Positions 54,062 to 62,512 are shown, counted from the first letter of the stretch. The stretch is 64,000 nucleotides of DNA from JAQVIJ01 sp041287365 (GCA_041287365.1 JBEULL010000018.1:248001-312000); one strand, 5' to 3'. Notes: generated by a model from the sequence alone, not told the origin. Translations and numbers: made by a program.

Positions 54062-54511
54062 TCAGGCGCATTTTTCCTTCTGACACTCAGAATTCAGGGG
54101 ATACTGTACTGGATAACTATTGGGATCCAAAACCACCTGCATGCCCAGCCGCTTTTCTGTATTGATCACCACAGGGCCCAGCAGATTAGCCGTGATGCAT
54201 TTTGGGTTGTCCTTTGGAATGGTTACAATGAGCAATGTCTCGGCCTGTTCAGCAGTTGTCATTTCCAGTTCCTCCTGAACATTATCGGGTATATCGAACA
54301 CGTAGTCGGCCAGACACACAGAAGGGGTGATGGCCACAAATGCCAGTTCAGGCATGTCCACGCTCTGCAACCAGAAAAAAGGAGAATCTTGTCTGTGCGG
54401 AATGAGCACATAACGCTTCTGTTCAGGGAAACCAAGTATACCGTGTTTGAACAGAATGATGTCCTGGTCAGTGATATCGAGTGTGCCAAAACGCATTGTT
54501 TCTAGTTTCAT
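54062..54511 (-). CDS. fliW: Flagellar assembly factor FliW
   Basis: A 149-residue FliW, which binds both flagellin and CsrA and so relieves CsrA repression during flagellar assembly. Characteristic strings are HGILGFPEQKRYVLIP, FFWLQSVDMPELAFVAITP and TANLLGPVVINTEKRLGMQVVLD. The tail contains two Cys near the end (SECQKEKCA). The start ATG is one base after the csrA stop; its Shine-Dalgarno (AAGGAGG) lies inside the csrA 3' end. A longer reading from 54568 is only the csrA region in another frame. The 188 bp after the stop (53874-54061) hold two small GC-rich hairpins, at 53953-53967 and 53968-53985. Confidence 0.95.
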   Translation of the reverse strand: MKLETMRFGTLDITDQDIILFKHGILGFPEQKRYVLIPHRQDSPFFWLQSVDMPELAFVAITPSVCLADYVFDIPDNVQEELEMTTAEQAETLLIVTIPKDNPKCITANLLGPVVINTEKRLGMQVVLDPNSYPVQYPLNSECQKEKCA

Positions 54512-54512
54512 T

Positions 54513-54746
54513 TCATTCCTCCTTTGTGGAAACGATGGCATCCAATGCCTGAATATCCGCTGGGGCATCGGCCGCCAATCTGTTCTGTTCCTGAATACGA
54601 AGATAAATCTCGTGTCTCAAAATAGATGTATTGGATGGAGCGATTATTCCCAACTTCACCTGGTTGTTTCGAATCTCCAGCACCTTGATCTCTATGTCAT
54701 CACCTATGCAAATCTTTTCCTCTACCTTTCGTGTCAATATCAGCAT
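54513..54746 (-). CDS. csrA: Carbon storage regulator CsrA
   Basis: A 77-residue RNA-binding regulator. The N-terminal core MLILTRKVEEKICIGDDIEI and QVKLGIIAPSNTSILRHEIYLRIQ is canonical; the C-terminal ~20 residues are an acidic extension. CsrA blocks translation by binding GGA motifs near ribosome-binding sites, here probably including flagellin mRNA. The csrA-fliW pair lies downstream of flgL, as in many flagellated bacteria. Two GGA triplets sit over the fliW Shine-Dalgarno, so autoregulation is possible. Confidence 0.96.
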   Translation of the reverse strand: MLILTRKVEEKICIGDDIEIKVLEIRNNQVKLGIIAPSNTSILRHEIYLRIQEQNRLAADAPADIQALDAIVSTKEE

Positions 54747-54773
54747 GGCAGCCTCCCTGCTTCCATTATGGTC

Positions 54774-55673
54774 TTATTTCAGATAGTCTGCAAGGCTCAA
54801 TCCCATCACCTTGGAGGCGGCGCCAAGGGCTGCCTGATAACTCACCTGTTTTGTCTGAAGATCGGTAACGGCCTTGACCATGTCAGTCTCTTCTATATTT
54901 GACAACCTTTCCTTGTTGGTAAGAGAGAGTGTGAAGGCCATATCCGTTTTGTTGGTTAGGGTGTTGTCCTGAGCGCCTATCTGAGAGATCAGAGAATTGA
55001 CCTTTTCTATGGCAGTATCTATGTCTCCCAGCGCAACCTCTATGTCTCCTCGGCTGTTGGCGTTCAGACCGTCGTTTAGCAGTTTCAGACCATCGAACAC
55101 ACCGGTGGCCATAAAGGCGCTGTGACCGTCGATATTGATCTTCTGCGTGGTGCCGTCAGCCACCGTGATCTTCAGGTCGTCCTGATTGCCATTATATTCC
55201 ACTGTGCCGTCCTTGTTCAGCATCAAAGGCGTCACACCGGGCGGATAATCCGTGGTGCGGGACCCGGCCAGTATGTATCTGCCGCCCAATTTGGTGTTGC
55301 CCAGAGTCGCCACTTCTTCCATTATCGTCTTGATTTCAGCTGCAATGGCCTTTCTGCTTTCCGCGCTCTGACTGTCGTTGATGCCCTGAACCGCCAAAGA
55401 CTTGGCCCGCAAAAGCCGGTCCTGTACCTGCGTAAGCGTGGTTTCCGTGGCAGTGGTCCATGCCTTGCCATAGGTGATATTGCGCTGATACTGATCTGTG
55501 TCAGAAATGGCGTTGCGAATGGCCTGAGCATGGGTCATGGCTACGGGCTCGTCCGATGGTAGTCTATATATCTTGCCCGAGGATATGGAGGCATTGGTCT
55601 TGTCCAGACTCTCCGTCAACCGGTTCAGATCGGTATTGATTCTGCTGTAGATACTATTCAGAGTGATTCTCAT
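54774..55673 (-). CDS. flgL: Flagellar hook-associated protein 3 FlgL
   Basis: A 299-residue hook-filament junction protein. The N-terminal coiled-coil region has MRITLNSIYSRINTDLNRL and SISSGKIYRLPSDEPVAMTHAQAIR, and the C-terminal coil includes ETDMVKAVTDLQTKQVSYQAALGAASKVMGLSLADYLK, spanning the conserved flagellin-like D0 ends. It lies between flgK (16 bp upstream) and csrA (27 bp downstream). Confidence 0.95.
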   Translation of the reverse strand: MRITLNSIYSRINTDLNRLTESLDKTNASISSGKIYRLPSDEPVAMTHAQAIRNAISDTDQYQRNITYGKAWTTATETTLTQVQDRLLRAKSLAVQGINDSQSAESRKAIAAEIKTIMEEVATLGNTKLGGRYILAGSRTTDYPPGVTPLMLNKDGTVEYNGNQDDLKITVADGTTQKINIDGHSAFMATGVFDGLKLLNDGLNANSRGDIEVALGDIDTAIEKVNSLISQIGAQDNTLTNKTDMAFTLSLTNKERLSNIEETDMVKAVTDLQTKQVSYQAALGAASKVMGLSLADYLK

Positions 55674-55689
55674 GTTAATTCACCTCCTG

Positions 55690-58600
55690 TTACTTGGTTT
55701 CCAATATGGTGACGAACATCTCGTCCGCCATCTTTATGAGCTTGGCTGACGCTGTATATGCCTGCTGAAAACGAATCAAATTGGCCATTTCCTCGTCCAG
55801 AGACACGCCTGACACGGAGTCGCGGCGCTGTTGCAGCTCGTCCACCTGTGCCTTGCTGAAGTCGTAATCCTGCTGAAAACTGCGAGACTGAATACCTATG
55901 GTTCCAACTATTCCATGATACGCCTCGTTCAAGGTCGCATCGCTCAGATTAACTACGGCATGTTTAGAAAGGTCACGCATGGTCAAGGCATTTAGGTTGT
56001 TGGCCCTGGCCAGAATGCCTCCAGGAGGAGTGGAAAGCCCTGTTTTAGCAAGAAATCCCGAAATTCCAGGGGCATCGGTGGTATCATCCGCCAAAACAAA
56101 CTTGGCCGCCTGCCCCTCTGTTTCTATGTGCAGTCTGCCGTCAGGCTCTATCCATGCCTTCACATCGTTTAGATCGTTCAAACGTTTGGCGATATCTGAG
56201 AGGCTGTCGTATTGAGGATTGACCTCGATGTTGTGCACACCCATGAACTGCCCGTTGTTGTCATACAGGTAGATATTGAAAGTGCCTGCATTCATGTCTG
56301 ACTTTATATTATTGAGCGGCTCAGCCATTCTGTCTGTCTTGAATGACCCGGCCAACTCGGGCTGCACATAATTCAGGCCAAGGGCGTTCAGAATGCCGCT
56401 GGTATCCTCGGAAAGGCTCATGGTCTGGCCGGTGGCTGTATTGGTCAATGACAGATAATGCTGCGTCTGACCCTGAATGGTAACGGTGGAAAGCGAAGCG
56501 CTCACGCCTGGTATGGCATTTAGAGCCGTTACCAGATCATTTAAGGTCATTGTACTGGGATTCACTTGAATCTGCCGAGAATCGATGTTGTTTCCGTCTG
56601 CATCGAAGTGATTCACCACAAAGGAACCCACTTTCAATTTCTGAAACTGGGCAAGACCGGATGCAGCTGTGCCAAGAGGCTTAGTTGTATCAGTAACTGA
56701 GTTGATGGCATTCATGGGCTGTGTACTGGAAAAGCCAGCTCCAACCCCCAGATATGCCAAAAGCCCTGTAGTGTCATCGCCAAGGGCAACTGATGCCCAA
56801 TGCTGAGAATTATTTGCCGGTTCGGGTTGTTCCTGCTCCAGACGCACTCGCAGAATGCCGTTATCCATCTCGGCGTGCAGGCCGTCGATGGCATCTATCG
56901 CTGCAATGATATCGTTCAACGACTGTTTTGTGGAATCGATGGTAATTTTCAATGGATTAACACCCACTGAATTTTCATCCAGATCCACCATCTTGCCGTC
57001 TTTGTCGTAGATGGATATGGAAAAACTGCCGGCTTTCACCACAGAACCAAGGGGTCGATTGGGCTCCCTGGTCATATTGGCGCTGGTCAGGCTGTCCGTT
57101 CCCCGAGGGCTCACTTGAGCAGCGGCTATGAAACGCACATCCCGTGCAATCACCGAATGCACATCGATAGTGGCTGCATCATATCCAGTGAAAAAACTGT
57201 TCAGCCCAAGAGCAAGCAGGGCACCGGATGTGTCATTCGAGAAACCGAATCCAGCCACCTGTGTGGTGCCATCGGCCTGAATCACCAATCTACCGTCCAA
57301 AATACGGGCAGACAGGCCAAGAGGCGTGGTCGTACCGCTAAACACCGCGTTATTGATGGCATCTCGAATAGTTTCCATGGAGGTGGTATCGGCGGTGATG
57401 GGAATGGTCAAAGGGTCGTTCACCTCAGGAGTCGTAGGGTCTGCATCGATCACCTGCCCGTTTTTGTCATACAGCCATATCTGAAAACTGCCATTCTTGA
57501 CCTCATCGGAAAATTTCAGGCCGGATGCCTTGAGCCCGATGGGCTGATTGGTATTGAGGGCAGCGAAGTTACCCGTGGTCTCTTTCAGAGGAAGAAGACC
57601 AACTCCCTGAGAATGTTGGGCGTTTACCAGTTTTATTAACTCTGTGCCCAGAGTGTTTATCTGCTCCAGATAATTCGGAGGATATGCCTTGTCGAACTGG
57701 CCCAGATTCAGGCCGTACACAGCGCCCTGAACGGATTCTATGTTGAATGAAATGGGAGAAGTGCCAGGCATAATATCCGTAATGCGGATACGACCGTCAT
57801 TCGTGAGGTCCACTCTCACTCGATCCACAGGAGGAGGGCCTGGAAGCTGAAATGCGGTGCGAATGGATTCCAGAAAATCACCCACAGTGGCATTGCTCTC
57901 AGGCGAGGCATGGTAATCGAACTGCCCTGTGATGGGCAGGCCGTTCTGATCCGTGCCGGAATAGCGAATACTGAAATCTCCGGTGACTGTAACTCCGTCG
58001 ATTTGATTCCAACGAGTGGAGTATTTAATGTTTGCACCGCTGGCGGTGTTTACTTGTGAACCGGTAAGAACCGCAGGATCAGGGGGTTTTACCATGTCTT
58101 TTATGGCCATCCAGCCGCCCAGCTCGCCGTTTTTCACGTCCTCGCTGCTCAATGTCACGCGCTGACCGTTCTGGCCGATCCACTTGACGCCATTGCCTTC
58201 GATACCCAAATGCCATGAACGATTACCTTCCACAAGAGGATTGCCCTGGCCTATGAGCACAGTATATGTGCCTCGTTGTGTCTCAAAATAACTGACATCC
58301 GCGATCTCTGACAACCTTTTAATGAGATTGTCTCTCTGGTCCCGCAGATCATTGGCTGCATGATGCCCGGATTCAGCGGCCACGATCTGCACATTCAGTT
58401 CAGCCACCTGATCCGTCAATTTGTTCAGTTCAGTCACAGATGCCTGAATGTTCTGGTCCACGTCCTGCGAAAGTTTCAAAAGCTGATTGTAGCGATCCTT
58501 GAGCCCGCCAGCCAGTAACTGGGCATTATTCAAAAGACTGGTGCGCTCAGCCGTACCTTCGGCATTGTTGGCCACATCATCCCAGGATGTCCAGAACCGG

Positions 58601-58944
58601 CTCAAAAGTTCGTTGAGACCGTTGGTGTCCGCCTCGTTTACCACGCCCTCTATGAGCTTCATGCCACTCTGACGAGTCTGCAGCCCGGACATTACGGATG
58701 TCTTGTCGAACAATGTGGTAGTGATGAAGCGGTCGTAATCCCGAGTGACATCCGTGACATTCACACCGTTTCCAACCGGCCCGAAACTGGTCGGAGTCAT
58801 GTAGGCAGGAGAAAGTGTGACGTTCTGTTTGGAATATCCCTCGGTATTCACATTGGCCACGTTGTTGGCCGCCACATGCAGATTGTTCTGATGGGCCAAT
58901 ATTCCAACCTTGGCCACATTCAAAAAGCTGCTGATTCCGGGCAT
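55690..58944 (-). CDS. flgK: Flagellar hook-associated protein 1 FlgK, expanded by tandem repeats
   Basis: A 1084-residue FlgK; typical members are 450-650. The ends are standard: N-terminal LNVAKVGILAHQNNLHVAANNVANVNTEGYSKQ (split here) and C-terminal DEEMANLIRFQQAYTASAKLI. The extra length is four tandem ~100-120-residue modules at about residues 467-585, 630-735, 755-860 and 875-970, with a weaker fifth at 320-415. Each contains GSF-x-I-x-x-Y/F-D-x-x-G, V/I-x-V-N-P, S-L-x-D-I and D-D/T-T-x-G-x-L-x-A-L-G-type motifs. These presumably form outward-facing domains at the hook-filament junction. It starts one base after the flgN-like stop. Confidence 0.93.
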   Translation of the reverse strand: MPGISSFLNVAKVGILAHQNNLHVAANNVANVNTEGYSKQNVTLSPAYMTPTSFGPVGNGVNVTDVTRDYDRFITTTLFDKTSVMSGLQTRQSGMKLIEGVVNEADTNGLNELLSRFWTSWDDVANNAEGTAERTSLLNNAQLLAGGLKDRYNQLLKLSQDVDQNIQASVTELNKLTDQVAELNVQIVAAESGHHAANDLRDQRDNLIKRLSEIADVSYFETQRGTYTVLIGQGNPLVEGNRSWHLGIEGNGVKWIGQNGQRVTLSSEDVKNGELGGWMAIKDMVKPPDPAVLTGSQVNTASGANIKYSTRWNQIDGVTVTGDFSIRYSGTDQNGLPITGQFDYHASPESNATVGDFLESIRTAFQLPGPPPVDRVRVDLTNDGRIRITDIMPGTSPISFNIESVQGAVYGLNLGQFDKAYPPNYLEQINTLGTELIKLVNAQHSQGVGLLPLKETTGNFAALNTNQPIGLKASGLKFSDEVKNGSFQIWLYDKNGQVIDADPTTPEVNDPLTIPITADTTSMETIRDAINNAVFSGTTTPLGLSARILDGRLVIQADGTTQVAGFGFSNDTSGALLALGLNSFFTGYDAATIDVHSVIARDVRFIAAAQVSPRGTDSLTSANMTREPNRPLGSVVKAGSFSISIYDKDGKMVDLDENSVGVNPLKITIDSTKQSLNDIIAAIDAIDGLHAEMDNGILRVRLEQEQPEPANNSQHWASVALGDDTTGLLAYLGVGAGFSSTQPMNAINSVTDTTKPLGTAASGLAQFQKLKVGSFVVNHFDADGNNIDSRQIQVNPSTMTLNDLVTALNAIPGVSASLSTVTIQGQTQHYLSLTNTATGQTMSLSEDTSGILNALGLNYVQPELAGSFKTDRMAEPLNNIKSDMNAGTFNIYLYDNNGQFMGVHNIEVNPQYDSLSDIAKRLNDLNDVKAWIEPDGRLHIETEGQAAKFVLADDTTDAPGISGFLAKTGLSTPPGGILARANNLNALTMRDLSKHAVVNLSDATLNEAYHGIVGTIGIQSRSFQQDYDFSKAQVDELQQRRDSVSGVSLDEEMANLIRFQQAYTASAKLIKMADEMFVTILETK

Positions 58945-59520
58945 TCAAACCACCTCCTTCTTGTAGGCCGGCTGCATTCTCTGAGTCGGCCTGCCATAGG
59001 CTGCAGGCGTATAGGTAGGTTTTGCCTCTCTGTGTCTGGCGGTGAGAATGGCTACGAGGTCCTTGGTAAGTCTGGCCTGATCCTCCAGCCAGAGGGCATG
59101 ACGCCTGTTTCGATCTGTAACCTCTTGTTTGATCATGCGGTATGCAACCAGCCAGCGAGTAAAACGGTCTATATCGGCATGGTCTATGTATTGTTTGAAC
59201 ACATCGAGCATAGTGTAATGTTCCACTGTCTTAACGCCACAGGCCTTGAGCAAGGTCTCGATGGTCAAAGAAAATCTCCGTTCGGTCAGGTCGATCATCT
59301 CGGCCATCTTGCGTTTTTTGGCCTGAATATCCCAGAGCTTCAACAGATCGTTTCTTTTGATCTGCTCCCATTCCTGATCGAGCAACATGGAAAGCCCCAT
59401 CCAGAACTCCATGAGTTCATCTGTCTTGCGCCAGAAAGAATCAGGCATGGGTGGCAGGACGATGCTGGTCTGCCGGTTATTGTAATTATTATATGTGGTT
59501 TCACTCTGATGAGTATTCAT
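58945..59520 (-). CDS. flgN: FlgN-like flagellar chaperone
   Basis: A 191-residue largely helical protein directly ahead of flgK. Its position and the predicted long helices (DELMEFWMGLSMLLDQEWE, IKRNDLLKLWDIQAKKRKM) fit FlgN, the export chaperone of FlgK and FlgL. The residues after 150 are basic and Pro-rich. Identity is inferred mainly from context. The start ATG is preceded by GGAG and by a sigma-54 promoter about 50 bp upstream. Confidence 0.75.
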   Translation of the reverse strand: MNTHQSETTYNNYNNRQTSIVLPPMPDSFWRKTDELMEFWMGLSMLLDQEWEQIKRNDLLKLWDIQAKKRKMAEMIDLTERRFSLTIETLLKACGVKTVEHYTMLDVFKQYIDHADIDRFTRWLVAYRMIKQEVTDRNRRHALWLEDQARLTKDLVAILTARHREAKPTYTPAAYGRPTQRMQPAYKKEVV

Positions 59521-59569
59521 TACGTCAGCTCCTTCCTGATGCTCGTATAATGCCTTTGCAGACTATCTT

Positions 59570-59585
59570 TGCAAAAACGATGCCT
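59570..59585 (-). promoter_or_regulatory. Sigma-54 promoter of the flgN-flgK-flgL-csrA-fliW operon
   Basis: On the minus strand AGGCAT-CGTTT-TTGCA has GG and GC 12 bases apart and a perfect TTGCA. The start would be about 59559, forty bases before the flgN ATG. Confidence 0.72.
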
Positions 59586-59632
59586 TGAATAAAAGGGAGA
59601 ATTGAGCCTGTATTCCAGGACAGTTACACCAC

Positions 59633-59670
59633 AAAAAGGGCATTTTTGTTCTTATCGGCAAAAAATGCCC
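59633..59670 (-). terminator. Rho-independent terminator
   Basis: On the minus strand GGGCATTTTTTG (59670-59659) pairs with CAAAAATGCCC (59648-59638) and runs into TTTTT (59637-59633). It would stop transcription coming from the cytochrome b side before the flagellar promoter. Confidence 0.75.
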
Positions 59671-59756
59671 CTCTATATAATTCAAGTAGGAAGAAATGAG
59701 ATGAAAGGACAATGACAGGAGGCGATTTCTATTCGCCCCCTTTGTGATTTATCTTT

Positions 59757-59959
59757 GATGGCATCGCAAAAACCCGCCAACTGCACAAATAATGTTTGAT
59801 TGTTAATGGTTAATGGAAAGTCCCAAAAATTTGGGACTTCCCTAATGCTAAATTGTGGTGCAATTCACCTTCATTCACCATTAAACATTGATTTGTGCAG
59901 GTTGCATTCGGCGATATTTACCACAGTCAGTTACCAAAGATGCTTTTTACGAGGTCATC
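59757..59959. repeat. Palindromic MITE-like element, copy 2
   Basis: About 203 bp with ends GATGGCATCGCAAAAACC (59757-59774) and, on the minus strand, GATGACCTCGTAAAAAGC (59942-59959), the same terminal family as the element at 10977. The interior is itself palindromic: CTGCACAAAT at 59781-59790 with ATTTGTGCAG at 59891-59900, and a perfect AAGTCCCAAA-AA-TTTGGGACTT hairpin at about 59818-59839. Confidence 0.65.
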
Positions 59960-59963
59960 GTCT

Positions 59964-60554
59964 TTAGGTGGTCTCTTCAAAACCTGTGATCATGGCCTTC
60001 AAGTGGCTGAAGACTGTATGACCCGTGGTGGTGAGATAGACATGCAGTATTAGAAATGCCAAAAAGGCAAAGCCACCCAGTGTGTGCAGCAGCGCCACCG
60101 GCTCCAGAGGCCAGTTTATGCCCAGCCTCGGCCAGTCGTTGTAATAGAGATATAAAAAGCCTGTTATAAACTGAAGAGGAAAGAGCACCAGCTTGAGATT
60201 GAAGTAGGCCAGCCTTTGAAGGGGATTGAGCTTTCTATCCCTTGCCTTCTGAAATGGATGAGGAAACCCGCAGAAGATACCGCTTGTATAATAACAGAAG
60301 ACCTCCTTCAAAAGCGTTGTGGTAGGCACATATTGCCTCCACTCGCCTGTTGTAAAGTGCCAAAAGGCCGCAAATACAAAGAGCACCACCAGCCCCCAGG
60401 CCGACCAGTAATGAATAGTATGGGCATATTGAAAGCCCCAAATGCTCCAGGTGCCATGTATCTCAAACCCGCTCAAAATCAATAAAATCACCAAAGCGGC
60501 CTGTGTCCAATGCCAAAACCTTTCAAATCTCGTATATAGATATATCTCTTGCAT
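59964..60554 (-). CDS. Cytochrome b (membrane electron-transfer subunit)
   Basis: A 196-residue four-helix membrane protein of the cytochrome b561/Ni-Fe-hydrogenase-cytochrome-b superfamily. Haem-ligand candidates are His in RFWHWTQAALVILLILSG, TIHYWSAWGLV, ALLHTLGGFAFLAFLILHVYL. It is encoded 10 bp after the octahaem cytochrome gene with a strong AGGAGG ahead of ATG 60554 (a longer reading to 60605 runs into the previous gene). It probably transfers electrons from quinol to the periplasmic octahaem cytochrome. Confidence 0.9.
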   Translation of the reverse strand: MQEIYLYTRFERFWHWTQAALVILLILSGFEIHGTWSIWGFQYAHTIHYWSAWGLVVLFVFAAFWHFTTGEWRQYVPTTTLLKEVFCYYTSGIFCGFPHPFQKARDRKLNPLQRLAYFNLKLVLFPLQFITGFLYLYYNDWPRLGINWPLEPVALLHTLGGFAFLAFLILHVYLTTTGHTVFSHLKAMITGFEETT

Positions 60555-60564
60555 GACAGACCTC

Positions 60565-62145
60565 CTATCGTTTGAATATGCGCAACAGCCCGTGAATACC
60601 CACACCTATGCCGGAAACAGCCACCAATACCCATCCCAAAAGATCAACGCCAGTGCTTCTATCTCTGCCAGGCATGTAAAAGCCGGTAAGTTTTTGCAGC
60701 CTGCCTGCTCGTGCATGACACTCTTCGCACTTCAAAGATTGCTCCTTTGGGGCCACCATGTGGTTTAGAGGCCAATAGGTTACCGTCTCTCTAAACTCCA
60801 TCTTGCCTGAAAACGGCAATCCTGCCACCTGCATACCTGTCTCAGCGGCCTTCATCCAGTCGTAGTCAGCCCAATATGCGCCTGTGCCAGGTTTGCCAAA
60901 GAGCTTGGGGATTACAACGAGATGATTCTCCACATCGTACGGCTGAATCCCTCGATGCACCTTAAATGGAGCGATGCGGGAATTGGAGTCAGTAGGGCTG
61001 CCAAGCACTCGATAGAGCTGAATCGGGCCGTTTGTCTCGGTAACCTTATCTCCTACACGCATGTGCTGCATGGCGCCGTTATACCAAAAATATTCCGGCA
61101 CCTGATTTTTTGCCCAGTGAAGCTCACCCTTCATGGTGCTGTAGGCAATGCCGGTCTCCTTGTTTTTGGTATCGATGGGCTTTCCATCTTCAGACTTTTT
61201 TCCTGCCTTTGACCAGTCCCAGAACATGACAGTTGGGTTCTCACGGGCAAAGAGAGGAATATGACAGGATTGGCATGCCACCTTGTCCGTGTGATCGTTC
61301 ATCTTCCAATTCTTTTTGTGCGGCGCGCTGGTATGGCATGACTCACAGGCGATACGATTTAGGGTATCCTTGGGCATAGCTGCTTTGTGGTCGTTCTGGG
61401 CCGGGTCAGAGTAGTGTCTGCCCTGAATGTGGTGCATCTCCGTGGTGTGGCAGCGCTGGCAGGCATAATTCAGGCCTGTCTTATCCATATGCACATCCAA
61501 AGATTTGAGAGGCGCGAAAAGGGACGAATCCATATCCCCATGCTTCACACCATCTCCTCCACCGCCGAAGAAGTGGCATGCACCGCAGTTCTTTCGGCTT
61601 GGTCTGGAGATGTGTTGCGCCACCTCCTTGAGATTCGCCGGCTGAAAAACCTTGTCTCCGAATTTTTTTTCCTCATACACGGGGTTTCCACAGTCTGTAG
61701 GGAATTTTTTGTATGTGCCTGTGCTGTCATGGCAGACCAGGCAATCCACATTCTCTTCAGACGAAAAATCAAAGTTGTTGTCCTTCCAACCGTAACCCGC
61801 ATGGCAACTGGTACACCTGCACCAGTTAGATACCACGGAGATTCAGAAATTGTTTACTGCGTTTTTTTTGCCGATGCCTCCGGCCTTTTCCCATGCCCAC
61901 CGCCAGTGAATGGATTGATGCATCTGCTTGGCAGCCTCTGTATGGCACTTGAGGCAGGCCTTGGTCACCTCAGGCGCTGTCTGAAAATCCTCTTGTAACT
62001 CCTTGAATTTCTTGTGGTCAGCAGTGGATTTAAGTTTTGCAAGCTCCGCTTGAGGCATGGCCTCGTTGACATTGGCCCATACCGAAACAGCACAAACCAG
62101 GCCTCCAGCCGCTAAAATACCTCTAATCAGCGATGATCTCCTCAT
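60565..62145 (-). CDS. Octahaem c-type cytochrome, tetrathionate-reductase family; probable selenoprotein (in-frame UGA)
   Basis: Read through one in-frame TGA (61843-61845), this is a 526-residue periplasmic cytochrome. A signal peptide (MRRSSLIRGILAAGG then VCAVSVWA) starts at ATG 62145, which has GGAGG upstream and overlaps arsR by 23 bp. Eight CxxCH motifs are present: one before the TGA (CLKCH) and seven after (CTSCH, CLVCH, CGACH, CQRCH, CESCH, CQSCH, CECH-type CEECH). The C terminus is a membrane anchor (LLGWVLVAVSGIGVGIHGLL). The order ACLKCHTE, HWRWAWE, GKKNAVNNF-x-IS, RCTSCHAGYGW, ENVDCLVCHDSTGTYKKFP is that of the octahaem tetrathionate reductase (OTR) family. Position x is TGA (residue 101), where I recall the family having Cys. 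A SECIS-like hairpin follows. Alternatives are a nonsense mutation or sequencing error. Family members reduce tetrathionate, nitrite or hydroxylamine in vitro. Confidence 0.85.
61806..61827 (-). promoter_or_regulatory. Candidate bacterial SECIS element
   Basis: On the transcript, 15 bases after the UGA, AACUGGUGC pairs with GUACCAGUU (9 bp, one G-U) around an AGGU loop. The loop begins 24 bases from the UGA, within the window known for bacterial SECIS hairpins. The GC-AGGU apex resembles the fdhF SECIS of E. coli. A lower helix is possible: CCGUGG with CCAUGCGG, with a bulge. Confidence 0.75.
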
Positions 62146-62512
62146 GCTCCACCTCCGTTTCTTGCATATTTTGTTGTGATTGCACTGCATTCAGACGTTT
62201 TTGCATCTCCTCCAAAAGCCCTTCTCGAATCAACACAGCCCCTTGAAAAAATTTCTGATTTGCGATATGATAATAAATAGCCCTGCCCTCCCTTCTGCTG
62301 GCTACAGCCCCAAGACTGCGCATTATGGACAGGTGCTGAGACACATTAGCCACCGTGATGCTCAGGGCATTGGCTAGCTCCGTGACTGTCTTTTCCCCTT
62401 CAGCCAGCAGCCACATGATACGAAGCCGAATGTCAGAGGAGAAAATGCCACAAAAACTTGCATGTAATTTGAAGATGTCGGTAGTCACAACCAGGGCCTC
62501 TTTATTGGACAT
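62123..62512 (-). CDS. ArsR/SmtB-family transcriptional regulator
   Basis: A 129-residue winged-helix repressor. The HTH region is IRLRIMWLLAEGEKTVTELANALSITVANVSQHLSIMRSLG (split), followed by the wing SRREGRAIYYHI. The classic ELCVCDL metal motif is absent and only one Cys (SFCGIF, about residue 21) is present, so it is not an ordinary arsenic or cadmium sensor. It leads the operon with the octahaem cytochrome (23-bp overlap) and cytochrome b, and probably autoregulates through the palindrome at 62528-62545. The effector is unknown. Confidence 0.9.
   Translation of the reverse strand: MSNKEALVVTTDIFKLHASFCGIFSSDIRLRIMWLLAEGEKTVTELANALSITVANVSQHLSIMRSLGAVASRREGRAIYYHIANQKFFQGAVLIREGLLEEMQKRLNAVQSQQNMQETEVEHEEIIAD

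Larger units (their letters stand above)
59521..59963. other. Intergenic region between flgN and cytochrome b
   Basis: A 443-bp gap. From flgN outward it holds the sigma-54 promoter of the flagellar operon (59570-59585), a terminator hairpin on the minus strand (59633-59670), a short GGCGA/TCGCC hairpin (about 59722-59738) and the palindromic MITE-like element copy 2 (59757-59959). I see no gene in it. Confidence 0.6.

Noticed and set aside
54512..54568. Longer FliW start
   Set aside because: The added residues are csrA sequence in another frame; the ATG at 54511 is directly after the csrA stop with a good ribosome-binding site.
61843..61845. OTR gene as a simple pseudogene or frameshift
   Set aside because: There is no frameshift: both halves share one frame and only one TGA intervenes, at the expected Cys position, with a SECIS-like hairpin following. 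Nonsense mutation remains an alternative but explains less.
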